A DNA stretch of 64,000 nucleotides, from contig CP154956.1 of NCBI GenBank assembly GCA_039621445.1, positions 81,030,474 to 81,094,473 of the forward strand. Reading direction: 5' to 3'. The notes beneath the pieces are model-generated. The model had not been told where the DNA came from. It searched no databases and worked only from the letters and a program-made list of their open reading frames with translations. Each line of letters opens with the position of its first letter. The stretch's first letter is position 1. A program made the position numbers and the translations under genes. Shown in pieces: positions 22,095 to 32,489 of this stretch. Source of the stretch: Euglena gracilis. Lineage: Eukaryota; Euglenida; Euglenophyceae; Euglenales.

Positions 22095-22450
22095 GGGTGA
22101 ATGGTTCACATGGGATGGGACCAGAGATTGTTTAAGAAAATATAAAATTCTCCAAGTAAAGTGGGTCCCCTCAAAAGAATGCTTGGCAGTCCCCATAAGC
22201 AGATGGGAAATGGACAGGGGGGATTATTCACTGGACCCCCAACTTTTTCACTGGCTAAGGCAGCATTTCAAAGATTTCATAACCCTGGAAAGATTTAAGA
22301 TTTCATTTCATAACCCTGGAAACAGATTTATTTGCCTCCCCAGGCAACAAAAAACTGCCAAAATTTGAGGCCAGGTGGCCTCATTGGGAAGCTTCAGGGG
22401 TGGACATTGCAATGTCCACTGGACAACATGGGGGGACTTTATGCCAACTA
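22095..22450 (+). pseudogene. Relic of DIRS-like retroelement (RNase H/methylase-like region)
   Basis: The plus strand encodes VKWVPSKECLAVPISRWEM, then DYSLDPQLFHWLRQHFKDF, which is closely similar to part of the element on the minus strand at 42060-42240. It continues in broken frames to a GDLYAN-equivalent at about 22435, where it stops at an AAGTTTCGTGACC word that begins a G-run element. A duplicated RFKISFHNPGN-type segment and frame breaks show it is dead. It lies in the opposite orientation to the two long copies. Confidence 0.8.
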
Positions 22451-22665
22451 AGTTTCGTGACCTGGGGGGGGACTACAGGGGGGGGTCCCCGGCCGAGTCC
22501 CCCCCCCACCAGGGGGGAATCGGGCCGAGGTTCCGAAGCGCTGAAAAGTTTTTTGGGGCAGCAACATTGCGACCCCCAAAGTGGGTCCCCCCGATCCCCC
22601 CCCCCCGGTGGGTCCCGGTCCGGACCCTCCTCCCCACGGGTCCTCAAAAAAAAAACCTCTGGATG
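22451..22665. mobile_element. G-run element with AAGTTTCGTGACC left word, interrupting the relic
   Basis: The left side reads AAGTTTCGTGACCTGGGG, as in the element at 36120, and the right side ends with GGGTCCTCA, an A-run and ACCTCTGG, resembling the TTAAAAACCTCTG right end of that element. Terminal bases on the left (CAGAG...) are not recognisable, so this copy appears truncated or decayed. Confidence 0.5.
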
Positions 22666-22989
22666 GGACATCCCTCTTTTTGATTCCCTTTTTGATTCCC
22701 TTGGAAGCACCCGGAGAGCAGGTGCAGGCATTCTCGAAAGGTCATCTCGGAGTACACCGCCCAAAAACTGCAAATACGAGAAACAAACCATAGATGGTGC
22801 GATTGCATGAGCAAAATGAAGCACGTGCAGAATTTCAAATCCGGACAGCATCGCTTCCTTTAACTGCCTGCCTTTTTTTGTGCATGGCCTTGGTCAAGTC
22901 CAACATATTCCAAAATGCATTTGGCCAAGTCCACTTTTGATGATCAGCCCAGAGCTGCCCACTGCCCCTGGTCCCAGGCCAGCTTGAGT

Positions 22990-23330
22990 CAGGAGAGGGT
23001 CTACGAAAAAAGTCGGCTGTGGCAGCAGCGTGCCAGCGCCAGCCCCTCAGCCTGCCATGGCCACCACCACCACCACCACCACCACCACCTACCCCGCCCC
23101 CAGTTCCGCCGCCCACCCCAGCACCAGCACCACGTACCCCGCCTATCCCACCACCACCATATATCCCGCTGCCAGCCCCTCCGCCTATTCTGCCACCACA
23201 CCGCCAGCCCCACAGGGAGCCTCGAATGCTGCGATGTGGGTCAGGCTGTCCCCCTCCCCCCAGCCAGCGCTATGGAATTTGCCAGCACTGTTCATCCAAA
23301 TTTGGTGGTGAATTCGGGTGCCGATTTAAT
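22990..23330 (+). CDS. Proline-rich coding candidate with CxxC words
   Basis: One frame encodes a long run of prolines (from a CCACCA repeat at 23058-23090), then PPTPAPAPRTPPIPPPPYIP, and ends RMLRCGSGCPPPPSQRYGIC followed by QHCSSKFGGEF, with CxxxC and CxxC spacing. A second frame is equally open as a Thr/Ala/Pro-rich peptide, so the choice is uncertain. Nothing beyond low-complexity composition supports a function. Confidence 0.25.
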
Positions 23331-23529
23331 TATTTTTTGCATAATTTCCCTGCTTTATTCCTGGGATAGAAAACTGCAAGTCTTTTCCAGGAACCCCCCC
23401 CCCCCAAGCAAGTACTTATGGCCGGCAGACTGAGTGCAACCAGGGCTGGCTTTGGTTTTCAGTCGGCCCTGATCGCGCGTCGGCCAATCAGGGCTGACCA
23501 GGGCCTATTATCTATTATGCCAATCATGC

Positions 23530-23830
23530 CTCAAGTGGCCTCGAAGTGTTCAAAATTGGCCAAAAGTGGGTAAAATTAGGCAAAGTGGCAAAAAAAAAAA
23601 ATAGTCAAAAGTGGCCAAAAAGCGATTTGAAGCAGCCAAAAGCACACTTTGCATTGCCCATAAGTCAAAAGTGGCCGAAAGTGGCCAAAAGCGATCAAAA
23701 GTGGCCAAAACAACCAAAAGTGGGCAAAAGTAGCAAAGTGGCCAGAAGCCACCACCCAAAGGCAACCAAAAGAGGCCAAAAGTGGGTAAATGTGGGGGGG
23801 AAGTGGTCAAACTGCGCAAAGTGTATGGAC
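23530..23830. repeat. Second GTGGCCAAAA-type minisatellite
   Basis: About 300 bp of AAAAGTGGCCAAAAG words of the same type as at 11575-12175. Confidence 0.85.
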
Positions 23831-25288
23831 ATATCTGTCCATACATTCTTTATTGGCACCGACAGCCAGTTATTTCCCGACCATGGCCGACCAGGGCCAA
23901 CTTGGTCACCAAATGTGATCGACAAGAAGGACGGCCTGTTGGAGACGTCACAGGAGCTATTTCCACCCCGGACGTCCTCTGTTTGTCTGCACATGTGAAA
24001 TAGAACATCAACATCCGTCCATTCTGCTATGACAATGACAAGATTGTTTTTGGAGGGGTTCTTTTTTTCAAATCATTTTTGCATCAGCAGCTAATTTCCA
24101 ATCCAGCAGGTATCCAGAGTGTTTGTGCTGACAAGCACACAAATATGTTGTAAATGTGTGTGTATTTATGGTTCAATTCACGTTGGTATACAGGGCAACA
24201 CGGGGATTTTCCTCTGTTCTGTGCCATGGAAAGTCACGAAAATTCACGGATGAAATGTTTTTTGAACAATGACAACGGAGAATGAATGGTAGTTGAATTT
24301 TTGAAGGTTTGGACAGATGTATTTTATTATTGTATTTACTCCCATCTTTTTTATCTTTTACTTATATTATATATTATATTTACTCTCATCTTTTTTTGTT
24401 TTGGGTTTAGTTGTTGTTTTTTTCATTCGCTCTTTGTAGCTTGCCATCTTCTGATTCTGGTGTGCAACAATGTCTGCGGAACAAATTTTACGAAACAACA
24501 CAATTTTGGAAGTGTGGGAAAACAGGGCACACTAAATGAGCAAGCTGAAGTAAGTGTCCTGGATTGTTTAAGTCCGGCATGTGGGGAGTGAGATCTGGTG
24601 GAGTGCATGTCATGCTTCTGCTAATTATGTGGCGTAATTGTATGTTGGTGTCATTTCTAAGAAGAAAAGGGTTTTAACAAGGCAGTATTTCATTTGTGTA
24701 CCTCCTGAATTTCCATAAAATGCACAATTTTACCAAGGAAGATGTAATATGCACCGAGGTGCCCTGAATGTTGTGGGATCTCAATTGAAAGATAGCACAA
24801 ACAATAACGAAAAATCACAAATAAGAATTCGGGGTCCCCAGCACGAAATACAGGTAAACCCTGGGCAACAACACCAATCAATTGTCAGATCACATGGCCA
24901 GCTGACCATTCCAAAATTTGAAGATTTGGGGTCATCAATTGTCGGTCATGGCTATTTTGCAGTACACTGAAAATGAAATTTCAAATATTGTTGAAACGAC
25001 AAGGACAAGATGAGATGTGCACTAGTCCACTCGGAAATGTCCGGATTCCAAGGTTGCAACAATCACTGCACAAACTGTCATGGAGAAGGAAAACTTGCTG
25101 AAGCCGCTTGACAGCAGAAGTAGGCGAATGGGGGAAACTGCGGAAGGAAAATGCGAACCGCTTTGTTCTGCAGGTTTTATTACCAGTTTCATGTTCTTTC
25201 ACCTTTGCTGGTTTTAGATTTTTTTCTCTTTTTGTTTTCAAGGAATTGTTTTCGAGAGCTCAGATATATCAAAGATGACAATGAACAG
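23831..25288. other. AT-rich interval without a supported gene
   Basis: Composition changes to AT-rich here. Short open frames exist (for example near 23880-24000), but none has acceptable splice signals plus recognisable content. I see no promoter or RNA gene. Confidence 0.45.
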
Positions 25289-25696
25289 ATGCTGAGGAGA
25301 TTCTGAGAGGTGAAGGGCCAGAGGGCTGTCCGGCCCCGATTGGCCCATTCAACGCCCTGGAGTATCGCGGGCAAGCTGACTCGTCCCCCCTGAGGGTGGC
25401 GATGGAAAGAAATGCGGCGGTCAGCTCGGCGCCCAACAGTCTGACCCGATCCAACCGGTCTCTCTCGACCGACCACATACCAGTGGATATGATCGTCAAG
25501 GTGTCTCGTGCCTGCAACTGCTTGTAGATGTGTTGCCTGCCCCCCTCCCCCACCCCGGGAAACTGTCACCTGGAAAGTCGGCCCGTAATGGGACCCTGAA
25601 GGTCTGAAAGGCTGACACGACAACATGATGCAGGCGCGCGCGCACACACACACGCGAGCACACGCACGCGCATGCGCGCGCGCGCGCGCGCGCGCG

Positions 25697-25754
<58 letters not shown>

Positions 25755-25958
25755 ATGACTGGGTGAGTGACGTGGGCCATTCGTCGTCCACGCCGGCTGC
25801 CACGCAGGAGTACCGGCCCCGGTCGGGCCACAGCGCGGTCATCGACGCCGTGGAGTACCCGCCGGAGCCCCGCCTCCAGTCCCCCGCGAAAGGAGGAGCG
25901 CCCGGCCGGAAGGCGGCCAAAAGCGGACCCCGCGGCCGAAGCGGAAGACCGAGGTCTG
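25289..25958 (+). CDS. Two phase-matched exons of an unrecognised protein
   Basis: Exon a (25289-25500) follows a TGAACAG acceptor, reads AEEILRGEGPEGCPAPIGPF, then NALEYRGQADSSPLRVAMER, and ends STDHIPVDMIVK before a GTGTCT donor. Exon b (25808-25958) follows ACGCAG, joins in phase 0, reads EYRPRSGHSAVIDAVEYPPE and ends in a basic tail (GRKAAKSGPRGRSGRPRS) before a GTGACG donor. The intron between them contains the long CA/GC tract. The basic tail could be a nuclear-localisation or nucleic-acid-binding segment, but this is only composition. I recognise no family. Confidence 0.5.
25630..25752. repeat. CA / CG alternating purine-pyrimidine tract
   Basis: CGCACACACACACGCG, then about 30 bp of pure GC alternation, then about 50 bp of pure CA. 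Alternating CG/CA sequence of this type can adopt Z-DNA. Confidence 0.95.
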
Positions 25959-26455
25959 GTGACGCGGCCCCGCGCAGGCTGAATGTTAAGCCGACCCCGC
26001 CTGCCTGGGGGAGGGGAGGAAGGCGGGGTGCCTGCCTGGGCAGGCATTCTAAGGCACTCAGATCCAACCCACAGTGTGGGGGTCGAGGGGTGGGGCACAT
26101 GGCCAAAAGGGTGGGCACTCGGCCAAGGCGCTTCGGGCGCCAAAGGCACCGGACGCCCAGAAACGCCAATTTTTCATGCGCTCTTTGGCGCGCAGCCAGG
26201 CAGGCACTAACCCGGCCTGGCCAGGCACTCCAGGCCCCCTGAGACCCCCGTGCCCCTCTGGGATGAGTCGAATTCCGCCTGGCCCCCCAGCACTCTCCCC
26301 GGGTGACTCTCTTTTGCTGACCACATGCCACCTCTGCCCTCCCCTGGCACTCGTCTTCCTCCAAGTTCCGCAATCTGGGGAGAGTCTGGATGTGAAGTAT
26401 TTTCGAAGGCTTATCACACAGATGTTGCTCTTGTTGTGAGATGCACTGTATGCAG

Positions 26456-26599
26456 GCTTTCATTGCGGGGCCCCACCCGGAAAAAGAGTTCCATAGTACA
26501 ACCATCAGTGTCTGGCGGCCGTTTGGGCGTCGCCCCAGCGAGGTTCTTGTCACCGCCGTCCCACCCCAGCGCTGCCACTATCTGCCAGTTTCACGTTGA
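26456..26599 (+). CDS. Candidate terminal exon
   Basis: After a TATGCAG acceptor the frame reads FIAGPHPEKEFHSTTISVWR, then PFGRRPSEVLVTAVPPQR and ends CHYLPVSR with a TGA stop at 26597. Composition is globular. The start phase (0) does not match the exon ending at 25958 (phase 1), so another exon would lie between or it belongs to a different gene. Family not recognised. Confidence 0.4.
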   Translation, partial: AFIAGPHPEKEFHSTTISVWRPFGRRPSEVLVTAVPPQRCHYLPVSR

Positions 26600-28071
26600 T
26601 TGCCCTCCCCCTTGTTGTCTTTATTGCCTCCCACAATGCTGTCCCATAGATGTTCAGTTCAACTGCTGCGACCCCCCCCCCCCAATTCATTCAAGTCTCT
26701 CCGTTTGTCTGGCCACTCGTTCAAACAGTGCTGCGAGTTTGCCCGTTTTGCAAAAAGGAGAACAAGGATGAATGGGGAAGGATAATAAATGAAGGACATC
26801 CTTTTTGTGTTCTCTGAATTCAAGCCCTGTCCATTTGGTTCAGCTGAATGACTTTGTGAACACCTTCCCTGAGCCATCACACCAACGTGCTTGAGCTGCG
26901 CCAAACAAAGTCTAGCAAACCCCAGATTTGCTTTTGTTTTGTGGGTGCAAGGAATTTTTGTCAAGGTTCTGCTGGAAAAAAACCAAAAATCTTCAATGTC
27001 TTGCCCGCTAAAGTGATTGGACGGCATCTTTGGAAGACACCTCAAACTCGCTTCCATAAAGCACAAGACGGTGCTCTGGGGCAGTGGCCATCTCGAGGCG
27101 TCCTTTTCCCCATTGCCCCTGGGGATTGGCCCGCCTCCTCTTTACATGCAAACTTGGCCCCTCTAAAGTTGGCCTTTGGCCTTTGGCGCATGGCCGCCAA
27201 ATTTCCTAACATACCAATTTGGCCCCCCTAAGGCTGGCCCCCGGCCTTACCTTCAATCTGGCTGGGCCAAGCGCCCGGGGAGGGGAGGGGGGGGTACCTC
27301 TGATTGCAGCCCAGACGGGGTTGCCTGTTGTTGTGCGTTTTCGAGTTTGAGCCCAGTCCAGGCGGTGGTTGCAGCCAGCATTTTTCCCCTGCCAATCAGC
27401 TACCACCCAGGGGTTTTTTTAGAAAAAAAAGTTGGTGACCGGTGGGGTTGGTGCATCCACCCCTCCCCCTGGTGGGGCACCCCCACCCCAAGGAGGGAGA
27501 TTTTCCTCCATTTTCGGTGCAAAGCGCCTAAAAGAAATTGGAGCTTAAAAAATAACCCCTAAAAATAACCCCGACCCGCCCGCCCCCAAACTTTCGCTGC
27601 CACCCCCCCCTCCTGGTCTTTCAGCAACCTGCTGGCCGGCCTTTGCAAACGTTCTGCCCACTTTTTTGATTCCCTTTCTTTCCATTTATGGTAATGGGTT
27701 CCTGTAAACGATCAGCAGATGAAAGAATCAACGAACAGCTATTGTATCCCCGAATGAACCCAGAATGGCAAAATTTAAGAGAGTTTTCTCCGTAGGAAAT
27801 TCAGAAAATATAATGTTTTTGAGGACCGCATTTTTTTTCTGTGTCAGAAGACCCACAAGGTCTGGGGCCGCAGGCTGGCTCTGGATTTTGGTTCGAACGC
27901 CCGAAATTTCTTTGGGAAATTCCTTTGGGGCGTCCTGATGTTGGGTGGGGGGTACCGGGCTGGGTGGGTGCCCCCCCCCGGGGTCTTAAAAAGGTGCCTC
28001 TTGGGGACTTTTTCAGGTGGGCAGGGGTGGCGGGCTAAGCTAAGCCCGGGCCCTGTCGCTGCGGCCCACAG
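26600..28071. other. No supported gene; contains a small G-run element
   Basis: This interval separates the previous candidate exon from the glycosyltransferase-like gene. It has a CAGGGGTTTTTTTAG left end at 27408 followed by a G/C-rich core to about 27565 (a further element-like unit), and a CCGGGGTCTTAAAAAGG word at 27978. No gene start could be placed. Whether the first exon at 28072 is preceded by a coding exon here is unknown. Confidence 0.4.
27408..27565. mobile_element. Short, possibly decayed CAG-type element
   Basis: The left end CAGGGGTTTTTTTAGAAA resembles those of the elements at 15619 and 6015. A GGTGCAAAGCGCC core and a GCTTAAAAAATAACCCC right side follow. No target duplication could be identified. 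Confidence 0.4.
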
Positions 28072-31000
28072 GTGTTGGCCGGCGCCCATGCGGGAGCGGC
28101 CTGCCCGGCGTGGGCGATGCAACACCGCCGGCTCCTCCCCGATGGCCTCTGGGCCCTCCTGTGGCTGGTGCTGTACGGGTCCCCCACGGCGTCGGTGATG
28201 CCCGCCCCTCTCCGCTTCGCCCGGCGTGTGGGGTCGTGGGCAGGCTTCTGCTTAAGGGATTGCAGTACCCCTCCCCCGGGGGGGCTGGACTGCAGCTAGA
28301 CCAAATTTGGCTAGTGGGATTTCTAGCAGACCCCCCTCCGGGGGGTCTGCTAGCAGGGCTAGCTTTCGGAATTTTTTTGGGACCCCCAAAAATGGCCAAA
28401 AATGCCCGTTTTTGCCCATTTTTGGGGAATTTTTGGGAAAAAAAACAGCCAAAAACCTATTAAAAACCTCATTTCCACCTCGGCGCACAGCGCCGGAGGA
28501 AAACAAATTTTAGTTGGGGGGACCCCCGGACCCCCCCCCCCCGGGGGGAGGGGGGGCTCGCTGGTCCATTTTTTCCAGTGTCTAGCCGATTGGCTAGCCA
28601 GCACCCCCCCCCCCGGGGTCCTTAAGCAGAAGCCTGGTCGTGGAGAATCTTACCGTAAGTGCAATATTATGCAACATGCTGCACCAATCAACCGACAAAT
28701 AATCAAGGCCACGAAAGAAGGGTCCCAAATTGTATATTTGTTGTGAATTTCTTGCACCAAACCCTGGAATAACATCCATTTTCTTCAAAAAAGATGATGA
28801 CAGAGATCAAGCGGCCGGAGAGGCGCGCCACCGTCGGCGTTGCACCAGGGGACGGGGTGCTGCTCTGCTGTTTCCCTCACCCCCCCTGTGTGCTGCTGAT
28901 TTTTTTCGCTGTGTCACCACTTCAACCAGCCTTATTTTGATTTCGAGGTCGAACCCCTGGGGAGGTCGCACATGACCAAAAGTACCTAATTTCACCCCAA
29001 TTCAGCTCTCAGCAAATGCCCCCCCCCCCTAAAGATGCCCCCTCCCCAGTTTTTCATCAATCAACCCAGCAATGGACCCCAGTTCAAAAAAAAATTGAAT
29101 TTTATCTTCCCCTCTTTCCTCCATGTTATATAATTTGGCTTTGATAATGAGTTTTTTTATCCTGGAAGATACTTTTGGGACCCTGCCACGGAAAGTATTG
29201 GATTCGAAATTTCACCTGCACCCCACCCAAACAGAAATCCCGTCTCCATTCCCCACCATTGTTACCAAAGTTTCCATTCCCCACCATTGTTACCAAAGTG
29301 TCCAAAATAAAACCCAAAAATTGATTAAAAACTCGCGTATGTGTTTAATGCAAACCCCTTTCTTAATTGCATAGTGGTAGCCCCAAAAATATGACTCGGG
29401 CTTTATTTTGGGGTCCGTTGTTGAAAACTTCAGGGGAAGTCTTATTTGGAGGGGGGGGGGGCTTATTTTTTTTCTTGACCGATCAGGTGCCCCAAAAAAT
29501 AAATATTTTTTTCGGGTTCTCAACACCACCGAAGTTTTCTTTCAGATGTATAGTTCGAAACTCCCCATCATTTTTGGGTCTTAAAAATTCCCAAAAATCA
29601 GGCGGAAAGTGTTTTTTTTTTTGCAGTTTTTCACGGAAGTTTTCCACCCCCTCCCGCATTTCCTCATGTGTTTGGATCGGTCAACCCGGTGGAGAGGGGT
29701 CAAGTCTTGTTTGGGTTCGGGGGGAGGGGTCAGGGGGTCACTCCGCCCCCCCCCCTCCACCGTCGCAGCCGCCGCAGTGCCCCGCCGCCAGTATTGGCAG
29801 AACGTGACGCTGCAGGGCCGCCGCCTGCCGTACACGCTGACGCCCCGGCCGGCCGAGCAGTGCCAGACGTTCGTCAGCAGCGTCCCCGACGTGGAGGGCC
29901 TCGACCAGGGGGGGATGACCTGGAGTAACAAAAGAGCACTGGTCACTGGTGTGAGGGGTCCCCGGCCGCTCACCACACAGCAAACTGGGCCAGAAGCACA
30001 GCAAGTGCCGGCCACAAACAGACCAGAAGCCTTAGTGCAACTGAAGGGGGGGAATGATTTGGGGCAAATCCCTCCCCCCCCCCCCGGGGTCGCTAAGCAA
30101 TGGTATGGTTCTGGTTAAAAAAAAAAGAATCCTTCATCAATACCGCTAAATTTATATTTTGGCCAACAACCAAACCATCAACCCCAGAAAGTGCCGTTGT
30201 CAATATGGGTTCATCCGGCTCAGGGTGCGTATGAAAGTGGACCCCCCCCCACATCATGCAACTACTGCCTCTCAAGGGGCAGTAGTTTAAGGCAAGCCTC
30301 CAGGGGATGTGGTCTCTCCCCCCCCCCCAAACCAAGACAAAAGGTGCAGCAATCCTCGTCCGTCGCATGCAATGACACTCGGTCACACTGAAGACGGTTG
30401 GGCCAACGTGGAACGCCACGGCCGGACTGTTTCGCTTGGGAGGGATGGGGTGGCCGCCCTGGGGATGGCCACGCCCAGGCGAACCGCAACTTCGGGCTGA
30501 TGCTGGCCGCGTCGCTGTGGGACGCGGGGGTTTGCTACGCTCAGCGGCCGCCCGTCCCCGAGGCGTGGCCAGCCCGACTCGGGCACCCAAGCTGTGGTTG
30601 CCGCAAAGGCATCGAGGTGACTTTTGTGGGCTTACTTTGTGGCCTGCTGTGCCTGCTGTGCCGGGGCTAGACTCTACTGCCCTGGTGGCAGTCTAGTTTG
30701 TAACTCTAGACTCTACCCCTGGTGGCAAGCGACGAATTCAGGGGGAGTCTCTGGTTCATTTGTGGTACAAGTTGGGGTGTGTTTTCAAATGGCACTTGAA
30801 ATACGGCCGTGGAAAATGCAGTGCCATATGACATGTGGGGCGCCAAATGACTTCCTTTACCCACTTCCTGTTGTTCACTCACACAGCACACCACACCACA
30901 CCACACACACACATACACACACACATGCACACACACCGGGGGGGGGTCCCCCGGGACCCCCCCCCCAGTGGGTGGGTGGGTGGGGCCCCCCCCCTCCCCC

Positions 31001-32083
31001 CTGGTCTTAAGAGAATCCTTGCCCCCCCCCACTTTCTTTGACTCCACCACACAATGCACAACACAACACAACACAACACAACACAACACAACACAACACA
31101 ACACAACACAACACAACACAACACAACACAACACACAGAGGAAGAGGCACTCCACGACACATACACACAACACATCACAACACACAACACATCACGTGCG
31201 CACACTCACATACCACACATGCACACACCACCACACAGTGCACAACACACACAACACAACACAACACAACACAACACAACACAACACAACACAACACAAC
31301 ACAACACAACACAACACAACACAACACAACACAACACAACACAACACAACACACAGAGGAAGAGGCACTCCACGACACATACACACAACACATCACAACA
31401 CACAACACATCACAACACACAACACATCACACACACCACCACACAATGCACAACACACACAACACAACACAACACAACACAACACGACACAACACACATA
31501 CTACACAACACAACACAACACAACACAACACAACACAACACAACACAACACAACACAACACAACACAACACAACACAACACAACACAACACAACACAACA
31601 CAACACAACACAACACAACACAACACAACACACAGAGGAAGAGGCACTCCACGACACATACACACAACACATCACAACACACAACACATCACGTGCGCAC
31701 ACTCACATACCACACATGCTTACACAGGCACGCACACGGGCTGTTTTTGCATTCACCCAAACACACCAACTCTCCCTCAATTTCAATGGCTTCCGCTGCC
31801 TCGCCTATGCTCCACTCAACCGGCACGCCGGGAAGGCAGCGGTGACCCAGAAGGCCCGCACGCTGGGCCGCTGGGAGCAGTTCCTGGGCAAGCCCGCCGC
31901 CTGGCCAGAGCTGCTGGAGGTGCTCCGCACCCACCCACCCATCAAGCTGCACGCCAGCCGCTGCCGCATCCTGTGAGGCTGTGCCACATGCCCCTGCGAG
32001 CATACGCATGTGGTTGTGTGAATATGTTTGTGACCGCTGTGTGCTTTGTGCTTGTGTGTGCGTTCATGCGTTGCACACACACG

Positions 32084-32120
<37 letters not shown>

Positions 32121-32458
32121 ATACATTCATTTAATACTGGTGCTCCCCTGGGGTGGGTTTTCAAGTGGGTGGGTGGGTTGGGGCTGCTGGACCCCCACCC
32201 TCAGGGGGGATGTGATGCGCCATGAGCCAGGAAATTTTCAAGGGGTTTCAGCTGATTTGGGTGACTTTTGGGTGGGTGGGTGGCTGGGTGGGTCGACACT
32301 CACTGGGACGGGGGGGGGGAGATCGAGTGTGGGTGGCTTTTCAAAAATAATGGGTCGCTGGTGGGTTTCAGCCCAGGAAAAAGTTTTCGGGTGATTAAGC
32401 AAACCTATGCACACAATACACACTACACCTCCCCCCCCCCACGCGACACGCAACACAA

Positions 32459-32489
<31 letters not shown>

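Noticed and set aside
31038-32134. Long Thr/His/Asn/Gln-rich frames of up to 388 codons
   Set aside because: They are produced by the ACAAC/ACACA minisatellite, which is open in several frames at once. Only the last segment, from 31728, has exon-like content.
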